Assembly (NCBI RefSeq): GCF_013364215.1
Contig: NZ_CP054923.1
Coordinates: forward strand, 3,906,001-3,970,000
Reading direction: 5' to 3'
Length of the DNA stretch: 64,000 bases
Source of the DNA: Verrucosispora sp. NA02020
Lineage (GTDB): Bacteria; Actinomycetota; Actinomycetes; Mycobacteriales; Micromonosporaceae
Every line of letters starts with the position of its first letter. Position 1 is the first letter of the stretch. Positions 16,582 to 25,631 of this stretch are shown in pieces. The notes below the pieces were generated by a model. The model worked only from the letters and a program-made list of their open reading frames with translations, did no database searches and was not told the origin of the DNA. Both the position numbers and the translations under genes were made by a program.

Positions 16582-17714
16582 GCGGGTACCCCGGCCCGAG
16601 GCAGGACCGCGTCGACGATCCACCCCTGCTCGGGACCGGGTCCGGCGGCACAACTGCCACCGAGCAGCGCCGCGCGTTCGACCATCCCGGCGAGCCCGTA
16701 CCCGGATCCGGACGGTGGTCCGGCGGGGCTCTCGCCGTCGTCGCTGACACGCAGTCGTACCGAGGCGTCGTCCACCTCGACGCGTACCCGGATGCGGGTC
16801 GCGTGCCGTGCGTGCCGGCGGGCGTTGGTGACCGACTCCTGGACGAGCCGGTAGACCGTGCGGTCCACGGACGGGGTGATGCCGTCGGCGTCTCCGACTA
16901 TCTGCACCTCCACCGCCGGGCCGTCCGGTGCCTCCGCTGCGAACCGGGCCAGGTCGGCGATGCGTGGCGCGGGCGACAGCGCGGCCGGTTCGTCGGTCCG
17001 CAGCACCCGGACGAGGCCGCGCATCTCGGCCAGTGCCCGCGACGCCTCGGCCTCGATGAGGTGCAACGCCTCGATCGCCGCCTGCGGACGGGTGGCCGCC
17101 ACGGCGAGCCCGGCCTGGGCCCGGATCGCCATCGCCGACACGTGGTGCGCGACGGTGTCGTGCAGGTCGCGGGCGAGTCGTTCCCGTTCGAGCAGCGTGA
17201 CCTGGTCCAGCTCGCGCTGCCGGGCCCGCGCCCGGTACCGTACGCTGCTGCCCAGCGTGGCGGCCGCGAACAGCACGACGAAGGCGGCGACCGTGTCCGC
17301 GGGACCGGCCTGACCGGCGGCAACCCACAGACCCAGCTTGCCGAGAACGATCACGCCGCCGATCACGGCCGCCCGTCCGGAACCCCATCGGAACAGCGCG
17401 TACACCAGCAGCAGGACGAAGACCAGGACATCCTGCTGAAGAGCCTGCCGGTCGGTCAGCAGGGGAATCACCGCGCAGGTGCCGAAGGCGAGCGCGACCA
17501 TCGGTAGCGGTCGGGTCCGGCGCCACAGCACCGTGGCCGTCAGCGCCACCGCCACGGCCACCGACAGCGGTCGCCAGGCCAGCTCGGGCCGGACGAGCCC
17601 CTCGACGAGCGCCACCGGCACGAGGACCGCGAGCAGCAGCCAGTCCCGCCACACGCGCCTCGGCGCGTCGGGCGGGGCGGGCTCCTCCCACACCGAACGC
17701 AACAGACCCGACAC
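16578..17714 (-). CDS. DesK-type sensor histidine kinase
   Basis: Seen: 378 residues. Several membrane segments fill the N-terminal half (WLLLAVLVPVALVEGLV, LSVAVAVALTATVLW, VLVFVLLLVYALF, VIGGVIVLGKLGLWVA, TVAAFVVLFAAATLG). HisKA_3 follows with ERERLARDLHDTVAHHVSAM, His being the phosphorylation site. HATPase has the N-box VQESVTNARRHA and a GYGLAGMVERA G-box. Start GTG 17714 is the earliest in frame and is supported only by a close GGAG. Inference: membrane sensor with a mostly intramembrane input domain, so the stimulus is probably the envelope. Confidence 0.9.
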   Translation of the reverse strand: MSGLLRSVWEEPAPPDAPRRVWRDWLLLAVLVPVALVEGLVRPELAWRPLSVAVAVALTATVLWRRTRPLPMVALAFGTCAVIPLLTDRQALQQDVLVFVLLLVYALFRWGSGRAAVIGGVIVLGKLGLWVAAGQAGPADTVAAFVVLFAAATLGSSVRYRARARQRELDQVTLLERERLARDLHDTVAHHVSAMAIRAQAGLAVAATRPQAAIEALHLIEAEASRALAEMRGLVRVLRTDEPAALSPAPRIADLARFAAEAPDGPAVEVQIVGDADGITPSVDRTVYRLVQESVTNARRHARHATRIRVRVEVDDASVRLRVSDDGESPAGPPSGSGYGLAGMVERAALLGGSCAAGPGPEQGWIVDAVLPRAGVPA

Positions 17715-17805
17715 GACTCCATCGTAGGAACGGGGCGGACCCGTCGGATCGGCCCAAAGTACGAGCGGCCGGAGCGGTCACGTCGCTCGCCCGTACAGTC
17801 GTGCC

Positions 17806-18276
17806 ATGCCGGAGATCGTCGAGCTGCTGGCCTCGCCCACGCACCGCTACGTGGGGCGGCCCTCGGACGGGCCGGCGCCCGCGCCCGGCGGCGAGTTGGT
17901 CGACGAGATCCGGATCCGCGCGGAGCTGGGCATCGTAGGCGACCGGTACTTCGGCAAGCCGGCGCACCGTGGGGCGAGCGTGACGGTCATCGCGGTCGAG
18001 TCGCTGCCGCCCGGCGCGGGGCTGGCGCAGGTCCGGCGCAACGTGCTGATCCGTGATGTCGACGTGGACGGCCTGGTCGGCTCGGTGCTGGTGCTGGACT
18101 CGGGGCAGGGGCCGGTGCGGCTGCGGGTCAACCGGCCGGCGCACCCGTGCGCCTGGATGGACGTGACGATCGGGCCCGGCGCGTGGCGCGGACTGCGCGG
18201 CAAGGGCGGTGTGCGCTGCACGCCGCTGACCGACGGGGTGCTGCGGGTCGGCCCCGTCGACGCGCGGGTCGAGTGA
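17806..18276 (+). CDS. MOSC-domain protein
   Basis: Seen: 156 residues with the MOSC pattern: LGIVGDRYFGKPAHRGASVTVI, QVRRNVLIRDVDVDGLVG, HPCAWMDVTIGPGAWRGLRGKGGVRC. The Cys in HPCAWMD is the residue conserved in molybdenum-cofactor sulfurase C-terminal domains. Known: stand-alone MOSC proteins bind or transfer sulfur or molybdenum cofactor; several (YiiM, YuaD) detoxify hydroxylated compounds. Inference: a small cytoplasmic cofactor-dependent protein. Divergent from the histidine kinase with 91 bases between starts. Confidence 0.85.
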   Translation: MPEIVELLASPTHRYVGRPSDGPAPAPGGELVDEIRIRAELGIVGDRYFGKPAHRGASVTVIAVESLPPGAGLAQVRRNVLIRDVDVDGLVGSVLVLDSGQGPVRLRVNRPAHPCAWMDVTIGPGAWRGLRGKGGVRCTPLTDGVLRVGPVDARVE

Positions 18277-18304
18277 GGGCTGCGTGCAGGCGCGGCGGCC
18301 TGTG

Positions 18305-18362
18305 TGAAAGGAAGGGCCCCCTGCTAACGCCTCCGGTATAGGAAGGGTCCCCTCCTTACATC
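18305..18362 (+). repeat. Dispersed palindromic repeat, copy A
   Basis: A ~57-bp element with AAGGAAGGG at the left, CTAACGCCTC in the centre and CCTCCTTACA at the right. It matches copy B (47739) in direct and copy C (48998) in reverse orientation. It lies in the gap between the MOSC and antiporter genes and can fold into an imperfect hairpin. Confidence 0.85.
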
Positions 18363-18434
18363 CGGGCGGGCGCGGTCGGGGGAGTCTTCGCCGCTTCGCC
18401 GCTCATGATCATTATTGCTGGCAGGATCCAGATC

Positions 18435-19532
18435 ATGCTCGCGTTGCGTCGCGCCATGACCACCTGGACCGTCTCGGTGCCCGTCGCCGCGCTGCTGGTG
18501 CTGGGGCTGACCTGGGACCGCAGGCTCACCGGCGTGATGGTCATCGTGGTGGCGCTCTTCCTGGCCGGCGCGGTGCTGGCGGCCGTGCACCACGCCGAGG
18601 TGGTCGCGCACAAGGTCGGTGAGCCGTACGGGTCGCTGGTGCTGGCGGTGGCGGTCACCGTCATCGAGGTGGCGCTGATCGTGACGCTGATGATCAGTGG
18701 CGGGGAGAAGACCGAGTCGCTGGCCCGGGACACCGTCTTCGCCGCCGTGATGATCACCTGCAACGGCATCCTCGGCCTGTCGCTGCTCATCGGCGCGTTG
18801 CGCCGTCGGCTGGCCGTGTTCAACCCGGAGGGGACCGGTGGTGCGCTGGCCACCGTGGCCACCCTCGCCACGCTGTGCCTGGTGGTGCCGACGTTCACCA
18901 TCGGTCGTCCCGGCCCACAGTTCAGCCCCGCCCAGCTCACCTTCGCGGCGGTCGTGTCGCTCGCGCTCTACGCGCTGTTCGTGATGGTGCAGACCGGTCG
19001 GCACCGGGACTACTTCCTGCCCGTCGGCAGCGAGGGGGAGGTGCTGCCGGAGGAGGCGCACGCCGATCCGCCGTCGACCCGGCAGGCCATGGTGAGCCTG
19101 GGGCTGCTGCTGGTCGCCCTGGTGGCCGTGGTCGGCGACGCCAAGTCGGTCTCGCCGGCGATCGAGGCCGGCGTGGCCGCGGTGAACCTGCCCCCGGCGT
19201 TCGTCGGCGTCATCATCGCGTTGCTGGTGCTGCTGCCGGAGACGCTCGCCGCCGCCCGCGCGGCCCGCAGGGACCGCGTACAGATCAGCCTGAACCTCGC
19301 GCTCGGCTCGGCGATGGCCAGCATCGGGCTGACCATCCCGGCGATCGCGATCGCCTCGATCTGGCTGGAGGGGCCGCTGCTGCTCGGCCTAGGCGGGACC
19401 CAGGTGACGCTGCTTGCGCTGACCGTGGTCACCGGCGTGCTGACCGTGGTGCCGGGACGGGCCACCCTGCTCCAGGGCGGGGTACACCTGGTGCTCCTGG
19501 CCGCCTTCGTCTTCCTCGCCGCGAGCCCCTGA
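18435..19532 (+). CDS. ChaA-type calcium(sodium)/proton antiporter
   Basis: Seen: 365 residues, about eleven hydrophobic segments. The two CaCA-superfamily alpha repeats are GSLVLAVAVTVIEVALIV (first) and FVGVIIALLVLLPETLAAARAA (second), each with the conserved acidic residue. ATG 18435 follows CAGGATCC; an in-frame ATG at 18405 lacks a ribosome site. Known: exchanges cytoplasmic Ca2+ or Na+ for external H+. Inference: inner-membrane cation efflux and alkaline tolerance. Stands alone; the upstream gap holds repeat A. Confidence 0.88.
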   Translation: MLALRRAMTTWTVSVPVAALLVLGLTWDRRLTGVMVIVVALFLAGAVLAAVHHAEVVAHKVGEPYGSLVLAVAVTVIEVALIVTLMISGGEKTESLARDTVFAAVMITCNGILGLSLLIGALRRRLAVFNPEGTGGALATVATLATLCLVVPTFTIGRPGPQFSPAQLTFAAVVSLALYALFVMVQTGRHRDYFLPVGSEGEVLPEEAHADPPSTRQAMVSLGLLLVALVAVVGDAKSVSPAIEAGVAAVNLPPAFVGVIIALLVLLPETLAAARAARRDRVQISLNLALGSAMASIGLTIPAIAIASIWLEGPLLLGLGGTQVTLLALTVVTGVLTVVPGRATLLQGGVHLVLLAAFVFLAASP

Positions 19533-19742
19533 GGCCACGCCGCCAACCCTGAGGCCACGCCGGCCGGCCCCTGCGGCCACGCGGCCACGCCGGCCGGTCC
19601 CGGGGTCTCGCCGCGCCCGGCACCGAAGCATCTGGACGGTGTGCCGGTGAACCGGACCGGCCGGTACGGCGTACCAGACGGTGACGGGCGTGACGGTCCT
19701 ACCGTCGGGGTACTGGTCCGGCGTCGAGGCGGGAGGCACAGG

Positions 19743-20480
19743 GTGCGGGTAGGTGCGGGGCAGCGTAGCCGGGGGAGGCTCGCCGGTCTGGCGGTGGCGC
19801 TGGTGGCGGCCACCGCGTGCATGGTGGAGCCGGTGGGCGCGCCGACCGGGCCCGCCGAGCCACCGGCCCCGGCGTCGCCGAGCACCGAGGTGACGCGCGC
19901 CGACGGCACCGACACCGTCGAGGAGTTCGAGCGGGACATGGCCGACGCCACGCGCCTGGCGGAACGGTACTGGGCCGAGTACTTCCGCGCCTCCGGCCGC
20001 TCGTTCCAGCCGATCCGGCGCATCATCCCGTACGAGCGGGACGGCGAGATCTCCTGCGGCGGGCAGGAGGTGCCCCGCAACAACGCGGTCTACTGCACCG
20101 TCAGCGACTACATCGCCTACGACGTCAACTGGTCGTTCCGGGCGTTCCGGCAGATCGGCGACGCGTTCGTGTTCTACCTGCTCGGGCACGAGTACGCGCA
20201 CGGCGTCCAGACCCGCCTCGGCATCCGCTACACCTTCACCATCCAGCAGGAGTTGCAGGCCGACTGCATGGCCGGGGCGTACCTCGGCGACTCGGTACGC
20301 GCCGGCACGCTGACTCTCGACGAGGGGGACCTCGACGAGTTCACCGAGGGCCTGCTGGCCGTCGGCGACGATCCCGGCCAGCCGTGGTTCGCCGAGGGGT
20401 CGCACGGCACCCCGGAGCAGCGCTCCGAGATGTTCTTCCGGGGGTACGAACGCTCCCTGGCCGCCTGCGACATCGGTTGA
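19743..20480 (+). CDS. Neutral zinc metallopeptidase (YpfJ-like), possible lipoprotein
   Basis: Seen: 245 residues. A short signal sequence (LAGLAVALVAATAC) ends in a possible weak lipobox with Cys, then a Pro/Ser linker. The zincin motif HEYAH is at residues 149-153, and QQELQADCMAGAY supplies the third ligand region. CGGQEVPRNNAVYC is typical of the putative neutral zinc metallopeptidase family. GTG 19743 is chosen because GGGAGG lies 6 bases upstream; the longer frame from 19641 would hide the signal peptide. Inference: secreted or membrane-tethered protease, substrate unknown. The 210-base gap upstream has only short GC-rich direct repeats (CACGCCGGCC). Confidence 0.88.
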   Translation: MRVGAGQRSRGRLAGLAVALVAATACMVEPVGAPTGPAEPPAPASPSTEVTRADGTDTVEEFERDMADATRLAERYWAEYFRASGRSFQPIRRIIPYERDGEISCGGQEVPRNNAVYCTVSDYIAYDVNWSFRAFRQIGDAFVFYLLGHEYAHGVQTRLGIRYTFTIQQELQADCMAGAYLGDSVRAGTLTLDEGDLDEFTEGLLAVGDDPGQPWFAEGSHGTPEQRSEMFFRGYERSLAACDIG

Positions 20481-20566
20481 CGAAGGTCACCGTGCCGGGC
20501 GGCGCGCGGCAGACGGCTCCGGCGGGCTGGAAGGATCGACCGGGTACCCGACCCGAGGAGGATCCG

Positions 20567-21253
20567 GTGAGTAGCGCCCGACCGGCCGCAGTGCTCTTCG
20601 ACATGGACGGCACGCTGGTCGACAGCGAGCGGTTGTGGGACGTCGCCCTGCAGGAGCTCGCGGAGAGCTACGGAGGCACCCTCTCCGCCGACGCCCGTCG
20701 CGCGATCGTCGGCACCGGGATGGCCGACTCGATGCGTATCCTGCACGACGACCTGCGCCAGCCGCACCGGGATCCGCAGGCGAGCGCCGAGTGGATCAAC
20801 ACCCGCATCCTGGAGCTGTTCCGCACCGGCCTGCAGTGGCGCCCCGGCGCGCTGGCGCTGCTCGGGGCCGTCCGGGAGGCCCGGATCCCGACCGCGCTGG
20901 TCACCTCCAGTGGCCGGGCCCTGGTCGAGATCGCCCTGGACACCCTCGGCCGGGACAGCTTCGACGTGGTGGTCTGCGGTGACGAGGTCGACTCCACCAA
21001 GCCGCATCCGGAGCCGTACCTGACGGCGGCGCGGCTGCTCGGCGTACCGATCGACGAGTGTGTGGCGATCGAGGACTCGGCGACCGGAGTGGCCAGCGCG
21101 GTCGCCGCCGGGGCGGCGGTGCTGGCCGTGCCGGCGGAGGTGCCCCTGAGCCCTCGCGACGGCGTACACCAACTGGAGAGCCTGGTCGCTGCGGACCTGG
21201 ACCTGCTCGCCGCGCTGCTGAGGCGGGTGCCGCAAGGGCCGTCGCGGGCCTGA
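20567..21253 (+). CDS. HAD-superfamily phosphatase (beta-phosphoglucomutase-like)
   Basis: Seen: 228 residues. Motif I is VLFDMDGTLVDSE with nucleophile D12 and acid D14. Motif II Ser/Thr is in ALVTSSGRA, motif III Lys in DSTKPHPEPY, and motif IV in CVAIEDSATGVASA. The GTG start has a strong GAGGAGGATCC before it. Known: this subgroup dephosphorylates small sugar phosphates or nucleotides. Inference: cytoplasmic; the physiological substrate cannot be deduced. Convergent with the ABC permease across the terminator at 21273-21314. Confidence 0.92.
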   Translation: MSSARPAAVLFDMDGTLVDSERLWDVALQELAESYGGTLSADARRAIVGTGMADSMRILHDDLRQPHRDPQASAEWINTRILELFRTGLQWRPGALALLGAVREARIPTALVTSSGRALVEIALDTLGRDSFDVVVCGDEVDSTKPHPEPYLTAARLLGVPIDECVAIEDSATGVASAVAAGAAVLAVPAEVPLSPRDGVHQLESLVAADLDLLAALLRRVPQGPSRA

Positions 21254-21272
21254 CGCCCCGGACCACGGACGA

Positions 21273-21314
21273 ACGACCGGGCCCCGGCACCATGTGGTGC
21301 CGGGGCCCGGTCGT
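21273..21314. terminator. Bidirectional terminator hairpin
   Basis: Bases 21273-21292 and 21295-21314 are perfect 20-nt reverse complements with a 2-base centre. The hairpin sits exactly between the convergent HAD phosphatase and ABC permease stops and can serve both strands. Confidence 0.85.
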
Positions 21315-21319
21315 CGTGC

Positions 21320-23875
21320 TCAGTCGTGGGCGATCGCACCCAGGACGTTGATCCGGGCGGCCCGGATCGCCGGCAGCACGGCGGCGATCACGCCGATGAT
21401 CGCGGCCAGGCCGAGGAAGAGTCCCATCTGGCCCCAGGGCAGCACCAGCTTGTTGATCCCCTCGCTGCGCAGCGCCTCGACCACCGCGGCACCGAGACCG
21501 GCGCCGACCACCACCCCGAGCAGCGCGCCGAAGACCGAGATCACCACTGCCTCGACGGTGATCATGCCCATGGTCTGCGAACGCCGCAGGCCGATGGCAC
21601 GCAGCAGGCCCAGCTCTCGGGTCCGCTCCAGCACCGACAGGGCCAGGGTGTTGATGATGCCGAGTACGGCGATCACGATGGCCAGCGCCAGCAGGATCTG
21701 GATCATCGTGAGCAACGTGTCGAGCTGACCGGCCTGCTGCTCCACGAAGGCGTTCAGGTCGACCACCGACACCTCGGGGCTGTCCGCCAGCAGCGTCTCG
21801 ATGCGCGGCTGGACGTCGGCGACCGACGTGCCCGGTTCGAGCTGGATGAAGCCCTGGCTCGGCTGCGGCACGGTGAAGTTGCGGGCGACCTCCGTCGGCA
21901 GCACCATCTGCACGCCGGTGAACAGGGGAGTGTCCTCGAAGATGCCCGTCACGGTGTACGTGGCCGGCTCGCCCCGGGCAAGCTGCACCGTCGTCGTCGA
22001 CCCGACCGACAGGTTGCGCGCCTTCGCGGTCTCCTCGCTGACCAGCATCTGCCCCGCGTCGATCCGGTCGATGTCACCGGCGGCGGCGGTGAGGCTGTAG
22101 ACCTGGCGCAGCGCGGCCGGCTCGGTCACCGCGCCGACGAAGGTGCGCTCGTCACCGACCAGGGCCAGGTCGCCGTAGAGACCGTCGGCGACGCGTACGC
22201 CGGGGATCGTCTTGGCCTCTTCCAGCACCGCCGGGTCGAAGGTGGGCGGACGGGGACCGCTCTGCACCCCGGCGATCACCAGCTCGGCCTTGATGCTGTC
22301 CCGGGCCAGACCGCTGATGCTGCTCTTGGCCGAGTCCAGGATCACCGTGATGCCGGTGACCAGGGCGATGCCGACCATCAGCGCGGCGGCCGTGATCGCG
22401 GTGCGGCGCGGGTTGCGACCCGAGTTGAGCCGGCCCAGCTTGCCCGGCACCCAGCCGGCGAAGACCGAGCCGAGTGCCGATACCACCGGCTTGCTGATCA
22501 GCGGCGTCAGCAGGGCCACTCCGATGAACGTGAACAGCACGCCGCCGAGGATGGTGGCCAGGGTGTTGCCGCCCGCGTGACCACCCAGCCCGAGGAAGAG
22601 CAGGACGGCACCGATCGCGGTCACCAGCGCCCCGGCAACGGTGATCTTGGTAAGCGGACGGTCCGGGGTGGCCACGTCCTGCATCGCCGCGATCGGCGGG
22701 ATCCGGGCGGCCCGCAGCGCCGGCAACAACGCCGCCAGCACCGTGATCACCAGACCGACCGAGAAGGCGCCGATCACCGCCGACGCGGGCATGCTCAACC
22801 CGGTCAGCTCCAGGCCGCCGGAGATGGAGCTGAACACGTACGCCAGCAACGCGCCGACACCGAAGCCGGCCGCCAGGCCGAGCACCGAGGCGATCAGGCC
22901 CACGGCGATCGCCTCCAGCACCACCGAGCCGATGATCTGCTTACCGCTGGCGCCCACGGCCCGCAGCAACGCCAACTCGCGGGTGCGCTGCGCCACGATG
23001 ATCGAGAACGTGTTCAGGATGAGGAACGTACCGACCAGCAGCGCCACCGCGGCGAAGCCGAGCAGGATCCGGTTGAAGAAGGTCAGTCCCTCCTTCAGCC
23101 CGGCGGCGGCGTCGGCGGAGAGCTGCTCCCCGGTCTTGACCACGTAGTCGTCGCCGAGCGCCGCGGCCACGCTGTCGCGCAGCGCGTCGTCGGAGACGCC
23201 CGACGAGGCGGTGACCGTGATGTTGTTGAACACGTCCGGCTCGCCGAGCATCAGTCGCTGGGCCGTCGGGGTGGTGAACATGACCTCGTTGACGCCGCCG
23301 AGGGAGTCCCGGTCACCGCTGTAACCGAAGATGCCGACGATGGTGAAGTCCTGTCGGGGGCTGAGCGTGAGCACGCCCACCCGGTCGCCGACGGCGACCT
23401 TGCCCGCGTTCGCCAACGACTTGTTGATCACGATCTCGTCGTCGGCCCGGGGCTCGCGTCCCTCGCGCAACTGCACCAGATCGCTCTCGCCGACCCAGTT
23501 GCCACCGAGCTGCGGTGGCCCGAACGAGGCGACGACCTTGCCGTCGCCGCCGATCATCCGCGCGCCGTCGGAGACCACCACACCGGTGGCGTCGGCCACG
23601 CCCGGCACCGCCCGCACGGTCTCCACCGTGTCGGCCGGGAAGGGCGCCTGGACCTGTTCGCCCTCCATCTCGTTGACCGCGAGCTTCGGCTTCGCCGACA
23701 CGCTGACGTCGACCTCCTCGTACGCCTCGGCGAAGAGTTGGTCGAAGGTGCGGCCGAGCGTGTCGGTGAGCACGAAGGCACCGGAGACGAACATGACGCC
23801 GAGCACCACGGCCAGGCCGGACAGGACCAGCCGGACCTTCCGCGCAAGGAGGCTCTTCAGAGTCGCCCGGAACAT
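21320..23875 (-). CDS. MacB/FtsX-type ABC transporter permease
   Basis: Seen: 851 residues. An N-terminal membrane segment (VRLVLSGLAVVLGVMFVSGAFVL) is followed by an extracytoplasmic MacB-like domain. Two FtsX-type blocks have four further hydrophobic segments each (VALLVGTFLILNTFSIIVAQRTRELALLRAVG and ALAIVIAVLGIINTLALSVLERTRELGLLRAIG). The repeated RTRELxLLRAxG helix is the coupling helix to the ATPase. Start ATG shares one base with the ATPase stop (TGATG). Known: such transporters use mechanotransmission to expel peptides, antibiotics or lipoproteins. Inference: an export or detoxification system controlled by the neighbouring two-component pair. Confidence 0.92.
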   Translation of the reverse strand: MFRATLKSLLARKVRLVLSGLAVVLGVMFVSGAFVLTDTLGRTFDQLFAEAYEEVDVSVSAKPKLAVNEMEGEQVQAPFPADTVETVRAVPGVADATGVVVSDGARMIGGDGKVVASFGPPQLGGNWVGESDLVQLREGREPRADDEIVINKSLANAGKVAVGDRVGVLTLSPRQDFTIVGIFGYSGDRDSLGGVNEVMFTTPTAQRLMLGEPDVFNNITVTASSGVSDDALRDSVAAALGDDYVVKTGEQLSADAAAGLKEGLTFFNRILLGFAAVALLVGTFLILNTFSIIVAQRTRELALLRAVGASGKQIIGSVVLEAIAVGLIASVLGLAAGFGVGALLAYVFSSISGGLELTGLSMPASAVIGAFSVGLVITVLAALLPALRAARIPPIAAMQDVATPDRPLTKITVAGALVTAIGAVLLFLGLGGHAGGNTLATILGGVLFTFIGVALLTPLISKPVVSALGSVFAGWVPGKLGRLNSGRNPRRTAITAAALMVGIALVTGITVILDSAKSSISGLARDSIKAELVIAGVQSGPRPPTFDPAVLEEAKTIPGVRVADGLYGDLALVGDERTFVGAVTEPAALRQVYSLTAAAGDIDRIDAGQMLVSEETAKARNLSVGSTTTVQLARGEPATYTVTGIFEDTPLFTGVQMVLPTEVARNFTVPQPSQGFIQLEPGTSVADVQPRIETLLADSPEVSVVDLNAFVEQQAGQLDTLLTMIQILLALAIVIAVLGIINTLALSVLERTRELGLLRAIGLRRSQTMGMITVEAVVISVFGALLGVVVGAGLGAAVVEALRSEGINKLVLPWGQMGLFLGLAAIIGVIAAVLPAIRAARINVLGAIAHD

Positions 23876-24642
23876 CAGCCGGCCACCTCGGCGGGCGTGT
23901 CCAGCTTCTTCATCGTGTCCAGCACCGTGTCGGCCGTGGGCTCGATCAGCTCGGAGACGATCTGGCCGTCGGCGAGGAACACCACCCGGTCGGCGTACGC
24001 GGCGGCGGTCGGGTCGTGGGTCACCATGACGATGGTCTGGCCGTGCTCACGCACCGAGTTCCGGAGGAAGTTGAGCACCTCCGCCCCGGCCCGCGAGTCG
24101 AGGTTGCCGGTCGGCTCGTCCGCGAAGATCACCTCGGGGCGGGCCACCAGCGCCCGGGCGCACGCCACCCGCTGCTGCTGACCGCCGGAGAGCTGTGCCG
24201 GCCGGTGGTCCAGCCGGTCCCGCAGACCGACCGTGTCGATCACGACGTCATACCACGCCGTGTCCGGCTTGCGGCCGGCGATCGACAACGGCAGCAGGAT
24301 GTTCTCCTTGGCGGTCAACGTGGGCAGCAGGTTGAACTGCTGGAAGATGAAGCCGATCTTGTCTCGGCGCAGCTTCGTCAGGCCCGCGTCACCGAGACCG
24401 GTGACCGTCGTGTCGCCGACGTGCACCGTGCCCCTGGTCACCGTGTCCAGCCCCGCGAGGCAGTGCATCAGCGTCGACTTGCCGGACCCGGACGGGCCCA
24501 TGATGGCCGTGAACCGGCCACGCTCGAAATCGGCGCTGACCCCCCGTAGCGCGACGACCTGGGCCTCGCCGCTGCCGTACACCTTCCACACATCGCTCGC
24601 CCGCGCTGCGGCCGGTGCCGACTGGCCTGTCGTAGCGGTCAC
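23875..24642 (-). CDS. ABC transporter ATP-binding protein (MacB/LolD type)
   Basis: Seen: 255 residues with Walker A GPSGSGKST, Q-loop FIFQQFNLLP, signature LSGGQQQR, Walker B VIFADEPTGNLD and H-loop VTHD. Known: LolD/MacB ATPases dimerise and drive FtsX-type permeases. Inference: cytoplasmic motor of the exporter encoded with the overlapping permease gene. The 282-base gap to the response regulator should hold its promoter; nothing else was recognised there. Confidence 0.95.
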   Translation of the reverse strand: MTATTGQSAPAAARASDVWKVYGSGEAQVVALRGVSADFERGRFTAIMGPSGSGKSTLMHCLAGLDTVTRGTVHVGDTTVTGLGDAGLTKLRRDKIGFIFQQFNLLPTLTAKENILLPLSIAGRKPDTAWYDVVIDTVGLRDRLDHRPAQLSGGQQQRVACARALVARPEVIFADEPTGNLDSRAGAEVLNFLRNSVREHGQTIVMVTHDPTAAAYADRVVFLADGQIVSELIEPTADTVLDTMKKLDTPAEVAG

Positions 24643-24924
24643 GTCTCGTACCTCTCCGTCGGTGTCGAATCGCGCCGCCCCCGCTGGTCCGGCACGAGTC
24701 CATCTTCTGTGCTGCCCGACGCGGTTCCGTCCGACTCCGGGCGGAGACGAGGCGGATTTCCGGGTGCGGGTACCCCCTAAGCGCCGTCAGGGTTGCCCCC
24801 GATCCCGCGCCGGTCGGCCTCCCCCTCACGACCGGACGGGATCATCGTGCACCGTGCCGTCACGTGAGGGTCAACCGGTTTCCGTCACCGGCGGTCACTG
24901 TAGGTGACCAATGCAACGCGGACG

Positions 24925-25611
24925 TTACGCCCCGGGCCGGACCAGGCCCGACTCGTACGCCAGCACCACCGCCTGCACCCGGTCGCGCAGCCCGAGCTTG
25001 GTCAACACGTGCCCGACGTGGGTCTTGACGGTGGTCTCGCTCACCGACAGCGCGCGGGCGATCTCGGCGTTGGACAGCCCCCGGGCGACCTGCACCAGCA
25101 CCTCCCGCTCCCGTTCGGTCAGCGTGCTGAGGCCCTTCGGGGGCGACGCCGCCGGATCGGGCAGGGACTCGGCGAAGCGGTCCAGCAGCCGACGCAGGAT
25201 GCGCGGGGCCACCACCGCGTCGCCCGCGGCGACCGTGCGGATCGCGGTGACCAGGTCCTCGGCCGGTACGTCCTTGGCCAGGAAGCCGCTCGCCCCCGCC
25301 CGCAGCGAGCCCACCACGTACTCGTCGAGGTCGAAGGTGGTCAGGATCAGCACCCGGACCGGCAGCCGCGCGTCGACGATGGCCCGGGTCGCGGTCACCC
25401 CGTCCATCCGGGGCATCCGGATGTCCATCAGCACCACGTCGGGCAGCAGCCGGCGGGACAGATCCACCGCCTCGGCGCCGTCACCGGCCTCGGCCACGAT
25501 GTCCAGGTCGGTCTCCGCGCCGAGCACCATCCGGAAGCCGGTACGCAGCAGCGGCTGGTCGTCGGCGAGCAGGATCCGGATCGGTCGGCGCGACGGCGTC
25601 GCTTCGGTCAT
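24925..25611 (-). CDS. LuxR/NarL-family response regulator
   Basis: Seen: 228 residues. Receiver domain: ILLADDQPLL, phospho-Asp in VVLMDIRMPRMDG, LILTTFD and FLAKDVP. GerE helix-turn-helix: LTEREREVLVQVARGLSNAEIARALSVSETTVKTHV. ATG 25611 is chosen for its GGAGG 5 bases upstream; an in-frame GTG at 25635 overlapping the kinase stop as GTGA is an alternative that would add 8 residues. Inference: partner of the kinase at 25632; probable target is the adjacent ABC exporter. Confidence 0.93.
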   Translation of the reverse strand: MTEATPSRRPIRILLADDQPLLRTGFRMVLGAETDLDIVAEAGDGAEAVDLSRRLLPDVVLMDIRMPRMDGVTATRAIVDARLPVRVLILTTFDLDEYVVGSLRAGASGFLAKDVPAEDLVTAIRTVAAGDAVVAPRILRRLLDRFAESLPDPAASPPKGLSTLTEREREVLVQVARGLSNAEIARALSVSETTVKTHVGHVLTKLGLRDRVQAVVLAYESGLVRPGA

Positions 25612-25631
25612 GTCGTCCTCCACGTCAGCCG

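Noticed and set aside
21326..24181. 951-codon plus-strand frame across the ABC permease
   Set aside because: His/Arg/Gly-rich mirror translation. The minus strand shows membrane segments and FtsX motifs.
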